A stretch of 44,730 nt of DNA from JBDTNK01 sp039933775 (GCA_039933775.1 JBDTNK010000012.1:1-44730); one strand, 5' to 3'; positions 31,400 through 39,765 are shown, counted from the stretch's first letter. Numbers and translations: made by a program. Notes: generated from the sequence alone by a model not told the origin.

Positions 31400-31417
31400 C
31401 TGTCAATACATTGACAG
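31400..31417. promoter_or_regulatory. Perfect inverted repeat CTGTCAAT-AC-ATTGACAG, candidate operator
   Basis: Two 8-base arms are separated by 2 bases. The right arm contains TTGACA (31411-31416), which is placed as the -35 of the plus-strand operon (18 bases to TATCAC). Binding here would block the promoter of the operon and probably that of the regulator. Confidence 0.75.
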
Positions 31418-31440
31418 GCGGGTCGGCGAGGGTGTATCAC
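31411..31440 (+). promoter_or_regulatory. Promoter of the cupredoxin-folE operon
   Basis: TTGACA at 31411-31416 and TATCAC at 31435-31440 are 18 bases apart. The first ATG follows 6 bases after the -10, so the first gene is probably translated from a leaderless mRNA. Confidence 0.6.
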
Positions 31441-31446
31441 TAGCAC

Positions 31447-31734
31447 ATGCTGTTGATAGAGAGGATCCGTGAGTTCCCGCCCCTGGCCCGTATCGGGCTG
31501 GTGGGGATGGTGCTCGGGGCGGTCCTGGACATCGCGATGAGCCTGACGGCCGGAACGCACGTCATGCATCAGGGGATGCAGATGGGTGTCAACCACACCG
31601 GCCACCTGATCGCTCTCGCCGGCATGGTGCTCGTCTTGGCTGGTGTCGTCTTCGACGGCGCCCGCCGCCAGCGCAATCGCCGCAGTTCAGCGGCCAAGGA
31701 CAGTGGAGGTCTCGACAGCAATGCCCATCGGTGA
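31447..31734 (+). CDS. Small two-helix membrane protein
   Basis: This 95-residue protein has hydrophobic segments at about residues 15-33 and 53-70. A Met/His-rich loop lies between them (GTHVMHQGMQMGVNHTGH). Met and His clusters in such loops can bind copper, which would suit the downstream cupredoxin, but this is inference. It is the first gene of the operon. The tail is basic and overlaps the start of the next gene. No family was recognised. Confidence 0.65.
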   Translation: MLLIERIREFPPLARIGLVGMVLGAVLDIAMSLTAGTHVMHQGMQMGVNHTGHLIALAGMVLVLAGVVFDGARRQRNRRSSAAKDSGGLDSNAHR

Positions 31735-32029
31735 TTTCATCAATTCGATTCCGGCGTGGGGGTTCCTGCTCATCCACCTCGCGGCGTTCGCGATTGGCGC
31801 GTACTTCGCGTGGCGCAGCTTCAACGTCGACGCCTCGACCCTCGGGTGGGGCTTCTCGCTCTTCGCGCTGGCCGAGATCAGCTACATGACCTACCACCTC
31901 GACTGGACCGTGTTCCTCTTTGCGCACACGATCAGCGAGGTCCTGGACCTGGTCGCCTTCATCCTCATCTTCGTCGCGGTCAGCCGCGGCGAGACCGCCG
32001 GGCTGCGCGGTGCGGAGCAGAGGGCGTGA
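31721..32029 (+). CDS. Small three-helix membrane protein
   Basis: This 102-residue protein from ATG 31721 is preceded by GGAGGT at 31705-31710. Three hydrophobic helices are visible (about residues 12-29, 40-58 and 62-82) with aromatic residues at the borders. The upstream open frame is inside the preceding gene and was rejected. Its stop overlaps the cupredoxin GTG (GTGA). No family was recognised. Co-transcription with a copper protein suggests a membrane redox or metal-handling role, on position only. Confidence 0.68.
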   Translation: MPIGDFINSIPAWGFLLIHLAAFAIGAYFAWRSFNVDASTLGWGFSLFALAEISYMTYHLDWTVFLFAHTISEVLDLVAFILIFVAVSRGETAGLRGAEQRA

Positions 32030-32379
32030 CACTCCGCCATCTCTTCGTCGTCGGCCCGATGCTGGGCGCGGCCGTCCTGCTGGCCGGTTGCGCGGCAACG
32101 GCGCCGGCAGAGCCGGTCGCCACCGACCAGGTCGACATGCCGCCGTCGTACAAGTTCGTGCCGGAGGTCATCACTGTCGTCGACGGCACGACGGTCACCT
32201 GGACGAACCACGACAACTTCACCCATTCGGTGCGGTTGCTCGACGATGGGGGCGCGGTCATGAACGTCTCACCCGGCGACAGCGTGACCTACACCTTCAC
32301 CGGGGTTGGCGAGCATCACTACGACTGCTCCTACCATCCGCACGACATGAGCGGCATCGTCGTGGTCACCGCGAGCTGA
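32026..32379 (+). CDS. Cupredoxin (plastocyanin-like) lipoprotein
   Basis: This 117-residue exported blue-copper protein has an N-terminal signal with lipobox LAGC. The cupredoxin fold follows with VTWTNHDNFTHSV (first His ligand) and the ligand loop CSYHPHDM, whose Cys, His and Met spacing is the type-1 copper site. It probably carries electrons outside the membrane, for example to an oxidase. Start GTG 32026 overlaps the previous stop. A long GC hairpin lies downstream before folE. Confidence 0.9.
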   Translation: MTLRHLFVVGPMLGAAVLLAGCAATAPAEPVATDQVDMPPSYKFVPEVITVVDGTTVTWTNHDNFTHSVRLLDDGGAVMNVSPGDSVTYTFTGVGEHHYDCSYHPHDMSGIVVVTAS

Positions 32380-32403
32380 TCAGGCCGACGCCACACACCG
32401 CGA

Positions 32404-32443
32404 GCGGCGGGCTGCCGGAACCACGGTCCCGACAGCCCGCCGC
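32404..32443 (+). terminator. Strong GC hairpin between cupredoxin and folE
   Basis: GCGGCGGGCTG at 32404-32414 pairs perfectly with CAGCCCGCCGC at 32433-32443. The 18-base loop can pair further. There is no U-tract, so this could be a partial terminator, an mRNA processing or stability element, or an attenuator rather than a classical terminator. Confidence 0.5.
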
Positions 32444-32477
32444 GTCGCATCTCACCCGGGCCATCGAAAGGATTCCC

Positions 32478-33149
32478 ATGACCCTCACCAACCATCACAC
32501 CCATGGCTCAGCCGTCGCGCCGCAGGTCGCGTGGCTTGCGGAGGACGTCTCTGCCATCGAGCCAGCGCAACGCGAGCGATACGAGGGTTACCTGGGCGAG
32601 ATCCTCTCCTCGCTTGGCCTTGACCTTGATTTGCCCGGTACGGCAGAGACCCCGCGGCGCTTCCTGCAGGCGCTCGTCGACGCCACGTCCGGCTATCACG
32701 GCGACCCGAAGCTCGTCACCGTCTTTCCGACCGAGTGCTACGGCGATGCGAGCTGCGACCTGGCGCAGATCGTCGAGGGCCCCATTCCGTTCTTCGCGTT
32801 GTGCGAGCACCATGCGCTGCCGTTCTTCGGTCGCGCGTACGTTGGCTACGTCGCGCACGAGCAGATCATCGGCATCAGCAAGCTGACCAGGCTGGTCCGC
32901 GTGCTCACCCGTCGTTTCGGCGTGCAGGAGCGCATGACGCACCAGATCGCGGGCAGCCTGTCCGACCTGCTCAGCGCCCACGGCGTCGCGGTCTACCTGG
33001 AGGCCGATCACCTCTGCACGCAGATGCGTGGCGTGCGCGAGGACCATGCCACGACGCGCACGACCGCCTATCGCGGCGTCTACGAGCGCGACCCGGCGCT
33101 GCGCAGCGAGTTCTACGAGATCTCCGGCATCGGACGCGGGCAGCGCTGA
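32478..33149 (+). CDS. folE: GTP cyclohydrolase I
   Basis: This enzyme converts GTP to 7,8-dihydroneopterin triphosphate, the first step of folate and other pterin pathways. The 223-residue protein has zinc ligands Cys109 and His112 in LCEHHALPFFG and Cys180 in HLCTQMRGV, within one residue of the E. coli positions. PGTAETPRRFLQAL and GISKLTRLVRVL are also present. An AAAGGA ribosome site precedes ATG 32478. The following reductase gene overlaps its stop (TGATG). Its placement among redox genes instead of folate genes suggests a dedicated pterin rather than housekeeping folate. Confidence 0.96.
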   Translation: MTLTNHHTHGSAVAPQVAWLAEDVSAIEPAQRERYEGYLGEILSSLGLDLDLPGTAETPRRFLQALVDATSGYHGDPKLVTVFPTECYGDASCDLAQIVEGPIPFFALCEHHALPFFGRAYVGYVAHEQIIGISKLTRLVRVLTRRFGVQERMTHQIAGSLSDLLSAHGVAVYLEADHLCTQMRGVREDHATTRTTAYRGVYERDPALRSEFYEISGIGRGQR

Positions 33150-34024
33150 TGACCGTTGCCGCGGCCATCGCCGCGCCGATCGTGCTGCAGCCGCTGGTCG
33201 AGGCAGCGAAACCGAACGTGCCGTCGCGCGGCGGGCTGTCCGGTGGGCTGCGACAGCGCTATGGCGGCGACCTGTGGATCCCGCTGCGAGCGGACCGTCC
33301 GACCCTGGTCGCCAACTTCGTGTCGACGCTCGATGGCGTCATCTCGTACGCCACGCCCGAGGCGCCGGGTGGCGGCGAGATCAGCGGATTCTTCGAGCTC
33401 GATCGCTTCGTGATGGGGCTGCTGCGCAGCCTGGCCGACACCGTGCTCATCGGCGCGGGCACGCTGCGCGCCGCACCCGACGAGGCGTGGACGCCACGCT
33501 CGGTGCACCCTGCCAGCGCCGGGGCGTTCGCCACGCTGCGTCGCGGGCTGGGCCTGCGACCGCAGCCGGTCACCGCGGTGGTGACGGCCTCCGGCGATGT
33601 CGACCTCGAGCATCCGGGGCTGTCGGATCCATCGGTCGATGCGCTCATCCTGACGACCGATGCCGGCGCAGCTGAGCTCCACGCGCGCCCGATGCGGCAG
33701 GGGGTGGAGATCGTGGCGGTGGGGCCCGATGCCCCGACGCCGACTGCCGTCCTCGACGCGCTCGTGGCGCGCGGCGCCCGCCTGGTGCTGTGCGAAGGCG
33801 GCCCGCATCTCTTCGGACAGCTGCTCGAGGCGCACCTGGTCGATGAGCTGTTCCTGACCATTGCGCCCCAGATCGCGGGGCGCGCTGCCGATGCGCCGCG
33901 ACTGGGCCTTGTGGAGGGCAGCGCCTTCGCCGTCGACGCGGCGCCCTGGGCCCGCATCACCGACCTGCGCCGCGCGGCCCACCACCTGTTCACCCGCTAC
34001 CGCCTGACAGAGGAGATCTCATGA
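33149..34024 (+). CDS. RibD C-terminal/dihydrofolate reductase-fold reductase
   Basis: This 291-residue NADPH-dependent reductase is of the RibD C-terminal fold. Recognisable parts are LVANFVSTLDGVISYA near residue 50, VMGLLRSLADTVLIGAGTLRAAP, LVLCEGGPHLFGQLLEAHLVDELFLTIAPQ and the C-terminal strand. About 30 residues precede the fold. The family includes riboflavin-pathway pyrimidine reductases and relatives that reduce pterins. Its coupling to folE by TGATG and to the next flavoprotein by ATGA favours reduction of a pterin product, which is inference. Confidence 0.85.
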   Translation: MTVAAAIAAPIVLQPLVEAAKPNVPSRGGLSGGLRQRYGGDLWIPLRADRPTLVANFVSTLDGVISYATPEAPGGGEISGFFELDRFVMGLLRSLADTVLIGAGTLRAAPDEAWTPRSVHPASAGAFATLRRGLGLRPQPVTAVVTASGDVDLEHPGLSDPSVDALILTTDAGAAELHARPMRQGVEIVAVGPDAPTPTAVLDALVARGARLVLCEGGPHLFGQLLEAHLVDELFLTIAPQIAGRAADAPRLGLVEGSAFAVDAAPWARITDLRRAAHHLFTRYRLTEEIS

Positions 34025-35241
34025 CGACGCCCGAATCGATGCTCATCATCGGCGGCGGCCTGGCGGGGGCCACCGCCGCCTTTGCGCTCCGTGAGCGCGG
34101 CTTCGATGGGCCGCTGACGCTGATCGGCGAGGAGGCGCAGCTGCCGTACGAGCGCCCGCCGCTGTCCAAGGGCTACCTTCGCGGCGAGGAGCCGATCGAG
34201 AAGGCGCAGGTCCGGCCGCTGGCCGACTACGCGGCGCACGACATCCAGCTCGTCCGCGGCCGGCGCGCGATGACGCTCGACACCGCGACGCGTCGCGTGA
34301 GCCTGGACGACGGATGGGAGCTCGGATACGGCTCGCTCCTGCTCGCGACCGGCGCGGCTCCCAGGCGCCTGGGCTCCACGCGCGCCTACCTGCCGGGCGT
34401 TCGCTACCTGCGCACCGCACAGGATGCCGACGATCTGCGCGAGGCCGCCCTCGGCGCGCAGAGGATCGCGGTCATCGGCGGCGGCTGGATCGGCAGCGAA
34501 TCGGCCGCCTCGCTGCGCCAGCTCGGGCACGACGTGACGCTCATCTCCAACCTCGCCCGACCACTGGAACGCGTGCTCGGCCCGGAGGTGGCGCAGGTGT
34601 ACGCGCGCCTCCACGAGGAGCAGGGCGTACACCTGCGCCATGGGCACGTCGCCGCCATCGAGGGCGACGAGCAGGTCGGTGGCGTCCGGCTGGCGGACGG
34701 CCAGGCGATTGCCGCCGATCTTGTCGTCGTGGGTGTCGGTGCCGCGCCGCGGATCGAGCTTGCGACGCGCGGTGGCCTCGAGACGATCGACGGCGCCATC
34801 AAGGTCGATGCGCTGCTGCGCGCCTCGGCGCCCGGGGTCTTCGCCGCCGGCGACGTGGCGGCCGCCTGGCATCCCGGGCTCGGGCGCCATCTGCGCGTCG
34901 AGCACTGGGACAACGCCATTCACCAGGGCCGCGCGGCGGCGGCGAGCATGCTTGGCGCCGGCGAGCCGTACGCGCGGACGCCGTACTTCTACTCGGACCA
35001 GTACGACCTCGGCATGGAATACCGCGGCATCGCGATGAGCTGGGACAGCGTCGTGGTTCGCGGCGACCTCGCCGCGCGCGAGTTCCACGCCTTCTGGCTC
35101 AGCGGCGGCCGCGTCGTGGCCGCGATGAATGCGAACCTGTGGGACGACGGTGACGAGCTCCTGCGCCTGGTGGAGTCGGACGTTGCCGTCGATCCGTCCC
35201 GCCTCGCCGATCGCGTCGTGCCGCTGGGCGAGGCCGCCTGA
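34021..35241 (+). CDS. NAD(P)/FAD-dependent ferredoxin reductase-like oxidoreductase
   Basis: This 406-residue flavoprotein is of the BphA4/rubredoxin reductase class. The FAD motif is IIGGGLAGATAA, the conserved YERPPLSKGYLRGE follows, and the NAD motif is AVIGGGWIGSESA. The second FAD motif is GVFAAGDVAAAW, with a C-terminal dimer/ferredoxin-contact domain containing YFYSDQYDLGMEYRG. Such enzymes pass electrons from NAD(P)H to ferredoxin or rubredoxin. No ferredoxin or oxygenase is nearby, so the acceptor is open. It overlaps neighbours on both sides. Confidence 0.9.
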   Translation: MTTPESMLIIGGGLAGATAAFALRERGFDGPLTLIGEEAQLPYERPPLSKGYLRGEEPIEKAQVRPLADYAAHDIQLVRGRRAMTLDTATRRVSLDDGWELGYGSLLLATGAAPRRLGSTRAYLPGVRYLRTAQDADDLREAALGAQRIAVIGGGWIGSESAASLRQLGHDVTLISNLARPLERVLGPEVAQVYARLHEEQGVHLRHGHVAAIEGDEQVGGVRLADGQAIAADLVVVGVGAAPRIELATRGGLETIDGAIKVDALLRASAPGVFAAGDVAAAWHPGLGRHLRVEHWDNAIHQGRAAAASMLGAGEPYARTPYFYSDQYDLGMEYRGIAMSWDSVVVRGDLAAREFHAFWLSGGRVVAAMNANLWDDGDELLRLVESDVAVDPSRLADRVVPLGEAA

Positions 35242-36323
35242 TGCGCGTCGCCCTGGTGGCATCGCTGGTCTCCCCGCTGCGGGCGGCGGAGGCCAACGGG
35301 CCGCATGCGGTCATCGTCGATCTGGCGAGGGGCCTCGGGGCGCGTGGTCACCAGGTCACGGTTTACGCCGCCGAAGGGTCGGTGGCGGATGGCATCAACC
35401 TGTGCCAGATCCCGGTTGACCCGGTGGCAGCCGCAGCGAGCCTGCGCATGGGCGCTGCGACGGTGAGTGGAACGGGGACCACAGTGGCGACAGATGCGCT
35501 CGACCGAGCCTTCGGCCGGCTCTTCGACCGCCTGCGGCACGACCGGCCCGATGTCGTGAGCCAGCATGCGTACGACGCCGCGGCGATCGACCTGGCGGAG
35601 GACCTGCCGGTGTTGCACACGCTGCACCTGGCACCGATCGACGACGCGGTCGTGAGAGCTGCGCGTTCGACGCGAGCACCGCTCGCCACCGTGTCCCACA
35701 CCGCTCGCTTCGCGTGGCGCAACGCCGGCGTGCCTGAGCTCGCCGTGCTGCGCAACGGGGTTCCCGATCGGGGACCGGTCGATGGCGCCCTCGTCCCGGT
35801 GGCACTCATCGCCGGACGCATCTCGCCGGAGAAGGGGACCGATATCGCCATCCGCGTCGCACGACGCGCCGGCCTCGCGCCGCTGGTCGTCGGCGACGCG
35901 TACGACACCGAGTACTTCGCGCGCCAGGTGCAACCACTGCTGCGGCCGCGGGAATGGATCGGCCCGGTGCCACGCGCCGAGCTGTCGGCGCTCATGGCGC
36001 GCTGCGCGGTGCTGCTCATGCCGGTGCGCTGGGACGAGGCGTTCGGCCTGGTGGCGGCCGAGGCCCAGATGGCCGGCTGCCCGGTCGTCGCCTTTCGGCG
36101 CGGCGCGCTGCCGGAGGTCGTCGAGCATGGCTCCGGCGGCTGGCTCGTGGCGCCCGACGACGAGCCCGCGCTGGCCCTGGCGATCGCCGCCGCCCGTGGC
36201 CTGGATCGGCCGAGCATCCGTCGGCGCGCGCAGCGCAAGCTCGGGATCGAGCGCATGGTCGATGCCTATGAGCGAGCACTGACCGATGTCTCCGCCGCAT
36301 CGGCGGTCGCGCGGGCGTCGTAG
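35241..36323 (+). CDS. Glycosyltransferase family 4
   Basis: This 360-residue GT-B enzyme has an N-terminal acceptor domain beginning MRVALVASLVSP with an AEANGPHAVIVDLARGLGARGH helix. The C-terminal donor domain has AGRISPEKGTDIAIR and the family motif EAFGLVAAEAQMAGCPVVAF. ATG 35241 overlaps the previous stop (TGATG), so it is the last gene of the operon. Donor and acceptor sugars are unknown. Glycosylation of a pterin is known in some bacteria and would fit the folE linkage, but this is speculation. Confidence 0.9.
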   Translation: MRVALVASLVSPLRAAEANGPHAVIVDLARGLGARGHQVTVYAAEGSVADGINLCQIPVDPVAAAASLRMGAATVSGTGTTVATDALDRAFGRLFDRLRHDRPDVVSQHAYDAAAIDLAEDLPVLHTLHLAPIDDAVVRAARSTRAPLATVSHTARFAWRNAGVPELAVLRNGVPDRGPVDGALVPVALIAGRISPEKGTDIAIRVARRAGLAPLVVGDAYDTEYFARQVQPLLRPREWIGPVPRAELSALMARCAVLLMPVRWDEAFGLVAAEAQMAGCPVVAFRRGALPEVVEHGSGGWLVAPDDEPALALAIAAARGLDRPSIRRRAQRKLGIERMVDAYERALTDVSAASAVARAS

Positions 36324-36394
36324 GGTCGCGGATTTCATCTTTCGTTCACGCGGCTTCACGCGCGCTGTTCGGTTGCGGTGTCAACCTTGTGACG

Positions 36395-36423
36395 TTGCCG
36401 CGCAGGCGATGGCCAGATAGCAC
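36395..36423 (+). promoter_or_regulatory. Promoter of the glutamate dehydrogenase gene
   Basis: TTGCCG at 36395-36400 and TAGCAC at 36418-36423 are separated by 17 bases, in the gap after the glycosyltransferase stop. Confidence 0.45.
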
Positions 36424-36509
36424 GGCCGGGTCCTGCGGAGGGCATGACGGCGGTTCGGACCCACACACCTGATGCGGGCGGATCGTGGTCATCACGAGGA
36501 AACGAACAC

Positions 36510-37787
36510 GTGGTCCACGCACCCGACGCACCAACCAATACCCAGCCACCATCACCGTACGCGGCCGCGCTGTCCCAGTTCGATCGCGCCGCCGATCATC
36601 TCGAGCTCGATCCAGCCGTGCGCGCCATCCTGCGCATGCCGAAGCGCGAGTGGACCGTCAACTTCCCGGTCCACATGGATGACGGGCAGGTCCGCATCTT
36701 CACCGGCTATCGCGTGCAGCACAACGTGTCGCGCGGCCCGGCCAAGGGCGGCATGCGCTTCCACCCGGGAACCGATATCGAAGAGGTGCGCGCCCTCGCC
36801 ATGTGGATGACGTGGAAGTGCGCCCTGGTCAGCGTCCCGTTCGGCGGCGCGAAGGGCGGCGTGACCGTCGATCCGCGCGACCTGTCGATGGGCGAGCTGG
36901 AGCGCCTGACGCGGCGATTCACCGCCGAGCTGCAGAACATCATCGGCCCTGACTCGGACATCCCCGCACCCGACATGGGCACGAATGCCCAGACCATGGC
37001 GTGGATGATGGACACCTTCAGCATGCACCACGGCTACTCGATCCCCGGCGTGGTGACCGGCAAGCCGGTCAGCATCGGCGGCTCCGAGGGCCGCGCCGAC
37101 GCGACGGGGCAGGGCATCGTGTACTGCATCGAGCACGCGCTCGACAAGCTTGGCGCATCGATCGTCGGCGCCCGTGTCGCGGTCCAGGGCTTCGGCAACG
37201 TGGGCGAGGCCGCGGCGCGGCTCATCCATCAGCGCGGAGCGACGCTCATCGGCATCACCGACATCGGTGGCGGCGTCTTCGACGAGAACGGGCTGGACCC
37301 CGTGGGCCTGAAGCGACGCATGCAGGAGACCGGCTCGATCGCCGGCGCGCCGGGCACGCAGCCGCTCTCCAACAAGGAGCTGCTCGAGCTCGAGTGCGAC
37401 GTCCTGATCCTGGCCGCGCTCGAGGGGCAGGTCACCGCCGAGAATGCCGGGCGCATCAATGCCCGCGTACTCGCCGAGGGGGCCAATGGGCCCACGATGC
37501 CGGAGGCGGACCCGATCCTGCGCGAGCATGGCGTGACCGTCATTCCCGACATCCTGTGCAACGCGGGTGGCGTGGTCGTCAGCTACTTCGAGTGGGTGCA
37601 GAACCTTCAGTCGCTGAGCTGGGAGGCCGACGAGGTCAACGAGCGGCTGCGCAAGGTCCTCCTCGCCGCCTACGACGAGGTCGACACGATGCAGCGCGAG
37701 CAGGAGATCGACGCGCGCCTCGCGGCGCACGCCATCGCGGTCGGTCGCGTGGCCCAGGCGCTGCGCATCCGGGGCCAGTACCCGTGA
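36510..37787 (+). CDS. gdhA: Glutamate dehydrogenase
   Basis: This enzyme catalyses reversible oxidative deamination of glutamate to 2-oxoglutarate. The 425-residue form has the substrate site in GPAKGGMRFHP and VPFGGAKGGV (catalytic Lys), PAPDMGT, the Rossmann motif VAVQGFGNVGEAAA and the C-terminal NAGGVVVSYFEWVQN typical of glutamate-specific enzymes. GTG 36510 is preferred because GAGGA lies 9 bases upstream and the length is normal. ATG 36444 in the same frame adds 22 unconserved residues, and its GGAGGG is only one base away. The next small gene overlaps the stop. Confidence 0.93.
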   Translation: MVHAPDAPTNTQPPSPYAAALSQFDRAADHLELDPAVRAILRMPKREWTVNFPVHMDDGQVRIFTGYRVQHNVSRGPAKGGMRFHPGTDIEEVRALAMWMTWKCALVSVPFGGAKGGVTVDPRDLSMGELERLTRRFTAELQNIIGPDSDIPAPDMGTNAQTMAWMMDTFSMHHGYSIPGVVTGKPVSIGGSEGRADATGQGIVYCIEHALDKLGASIVGARVAVQGFGNVGEAAARLIHQRGATLIGITDIGGGVFDENGLDPVGLKRRMQETGSIAGAPGTQPLSNKELLELECDVLILAALEGQVTAENAGRINARVLAEGANGPTMPEADPILREHGVTVIPDILCNAGGVVVSYFEWVQNLQSLSWEADEVNERLRKVLLAAYDEVDTMQREQEIDARLAAHAIAVGRVAQALRIRGQYP

Positions 37788-38062
37788 GCACGCCTGTTTC
37801 GCAGCGCGAGCGAGTTCTCGCGCCGGTCGAGCTGCCCGAGCGGGGCATGGCCCTCCAGCGCAGCGTGCTGGTCGGCGGCCAGTCGATCAGTCTGCGCATG
37901 GTCCCGGTCGGGGGGCGCTGGATGGCCAGTGCCCAGCTGACCGAGGGCCAGAGCGTGGGGGTCGACAGCTCGCCGTACCTCGCGGCGCTGCAGGCGCTCG
38001 AGCCGCTGAATGCACCGATGGTCGAGCTGCTCAGCCAGCTGGGGCCATTTCCGCGCGCCTGA
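37784..38062 (+). CDS. Hypothetical protein coupled to glutamate dehydrogenase
   Basis: This is a 92-residue protein from GTG 37784, overlapping the dehydrogenase stop (GTGA). It has a beta-rich middle (LQRSVLVGGQSISLRMVPVGGRWMASAQL) and a short helical C-terminus, with no cysteines or membrane segment. I do not recognise the family. Translational coupling makes co-function or shared regulation likely but not proven. Confidence 0.6.
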   Translation: MSTPVSQRERVLAPVELPERGMALQRSVLVGGQSISLRMVPVGGRWMASAQLTEGQSVGVDSSPYLAALQALEPLNAPMVELLSQLGPFPRA

Positions 38063-38065
38063 GCG

Positions 38066-38818
38066 TCAGCCCAACAGCATCCGAACGCCGACGAGCGTTC
38101 CGACGATGATGATCACGACGCGCAGCCCGCTCGCCGGCAGCCGCCGGCCCAGCGCCGCGCCGAGCTGACCGCCCACGATCGATCCTGCCGCGATGAGCAG
38201 CGCGACGAGCGGGTCGACCGGCGCCACGAACACGAACAGGATCGCGGCCACCGCGTTGACGAAGGCGGCCACGACGTTCTTCAGCGCATTGAGGCGCTGG
38301 ATGTCGTCGGGCACGAAGACGCCGAGCAGCGCGATAAAGATCACGCCCTGCGCCGCCCCGAAATAGCCACCGTAGATTCCGGTCGCATAGACCGATGCCG
38401 CGAGCGCCGGCCCATGGCCGCCGCCGCGGGCGCGCCGTGCCGCCATGCGGCGGGAGAGCCAAGGTCCGATGGCGACGAGCAGCGTGGCGCCCAGGATCAA
38501 GATGGGCACGACTCGCTCGAACGCGGTCGCTGGCAGGACGAGCAGCAGCAGCCCGCCGCTCAGGCCACCCAGCGCGCCCGCCAGCCCGAGCCGCACGATC
38601 CGGTCGCGCTGCCCGACCAGCTCGCGCCGGTAGCCGATGGCACCGGAGATCGAGCCCGGCACGAGGCCCACCGTGTTCGAGACGTTGGCCGTCAGCGCCG
38701 GATAGCCGAGCGCCAGCAGCGCGGGAAAGGTGATGAGCGAGCCGGAGCCGACGATCGTGTTGATCGTCCCCGCGGCGAGCCCGGCGGCCACGATCGCGAT
38801 CGCCTCGATCGGCGTCAC
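38066..38818 (-). CDS. TSUP family (TauE/SafE) permease
   Basis: This 250-residue membrane protein has about eight hydrophobic segments in two halves. Each half starts with the family's GxxxGxxxTxxG-like pattern, seen as GLAAGTINTIVGSGSLITFPAL and later YGGYFGAAQGVIFIALLG. TSUP proteins move sulfite, sulfonates or small organic acids. The substrate is unknown here. The start is GTG 38818. A TATACT on the minus strand at 38851-38856 could be its -10 with a 32-base leader. It converges with the preceding gene, 3 bases apart. Confidence 0.92.
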   Translation of the reverse strand: MTPIEAIAIVAAGLAAGTINTIVGSGSLITFPALLALGYPALTANVSNTVGLVPGSISGAIGYRRELVGQRDRIVRLGLAGALGGLSGGLLLLVLPATAFERVVPILILGATLLVAIGPWLSRRMAARRARGGGHGPALAASVYATGIYGGYFGAAQGVIFIALLGVFVPDDIQRLNALKNVVAAFVNAVAAILFVFVAPVDPLVALLIAAGSIVGGQLGAALGRRLPASGLRVVIIIVGTLVGVRMLLG

Positions 38819-38916
38819 GATGGGCAGCCGGCGGTTGACACGACGCCGCGAGTATACGGTCCAGCGGCGGCCCGGCCGCCGCTATCGGCGCTATGGCTGA
38901 CGTGGCGTCCGGACGG

Positions 38917-39765
38917 TCAGATCTCGCCCGAGGTGTCGCAGCGGTTGGGATCGCCTGACTCGTAGCCGACCCGGAACCAGTGCTGCCGCTGCTCCGACGA
39001 GCCATGCGTCCAGGTCTCGGGATTCACCTGTCCCTGTACCTGCTCCTGGATGCGGTCGTCGCCGACGGCCGCCGCAGCGTCGAGGGCCTGCGCGATCTGC
39101 TGGTCGGTGATCTCCAGCGGGATCTGGGTGCTCTCGTCGGCGTTCGCCGCCCAGGCGCCCGCGTAGCAATCAGCCTGCAGCTCGGTCCGCACGGCCTGGC
39201 TCTCCGCCCCGGTCTGGCCACCCGGCGACAGCTGCCCGGTCAGGTTCTGGATGTGGTGGCCGTACTCGTGCGCCAGCACGTACCCGCGCGCCAGCGGGCC
39301 GCCCTCCGCGCCGAACTGCTCCCGCAGCTGGTCAAAGAAGCCCAGATCGAGGTAGACGGTCTGGTCCGGAGGGCAGTAGAACGGACCCACCGCGCTCGTG
39401 GCCGCGCCGCAGCCGGTGTCGACGCTGCCGGTGAAGATGACGGTATCGGCCTCGGTGTAGCCCTCGACCGTATCGGTCCAGTAGGCCTGGATGCTGTTGA
39501 CGAAGCCCACGATCTGGCAGTCCTCGCGGGTGTTCGCCTCCTGCTCGGTAAGGCATGCAGTCTGGAGGTCGCTCGATGGATTCGCCTCCTGCGCCCCGCC
39601 GCCCAACTGGTCGAGTGGCAGACCCGACAGATCGATGTTCAGGAAGAGCGCCGCGGCGAGCACGATCAGGCCGCCGACGCCACCCAGCGCCAGGCCGCGA
39701 CCACGACCGCCACGTCGATCCTGTACCTGCCCGGGATCGAGCTTCGTCCCACGTCCGAAGGTCAT
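38917..39765 (-). CDS. YpfJ-type neutral zinc metallopeptidase
   Basis: This 282-residue membrane-anchored protein has a Gly/Arg-rich N-terminal cytoplasmic part, one helix at about residues 28-46 and an extracytoplasmic domain. The zinc motif is HEYGHH (His166, Glu167, His170), followed by the ELQADCYAG segment that supplies the third ligand. Five cysteines in the exported domain suggest disulfides. The ending WFRVGYESGDPNRCDT is characteristic of YpfJ. The substrate is unknown. GGAGGC is the likely ribosome site upstream of ATG 39765. It follows the GH15 gene by 102 bases. Confidence 0.93.
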   Translation of the reverse strand: MTFGRGTKLDPGQVQDRRGGRGRGLALGGVGGLIVLAAALFLNIDLSGLPLDQLGGGAQEANPSSDLQTACLTEQEANTREDCQIVGFVNSIQAYWTDTVEGYTEADTVIFTGSVDTGCGAATSAVGPFYCPPDQTVYLDLGFFDQLREQFGAEGGPLARGYVLAHEYGHHIQNLTGQLSPGGQTGAESQAVRTELQADCYAGAWAANADESTQIPLEITDQQIAQALDAAAAVGDDRIQEQVQGQVNPETWTHGSSEQRQHWFRVGYESGDPNRCDTSGEI

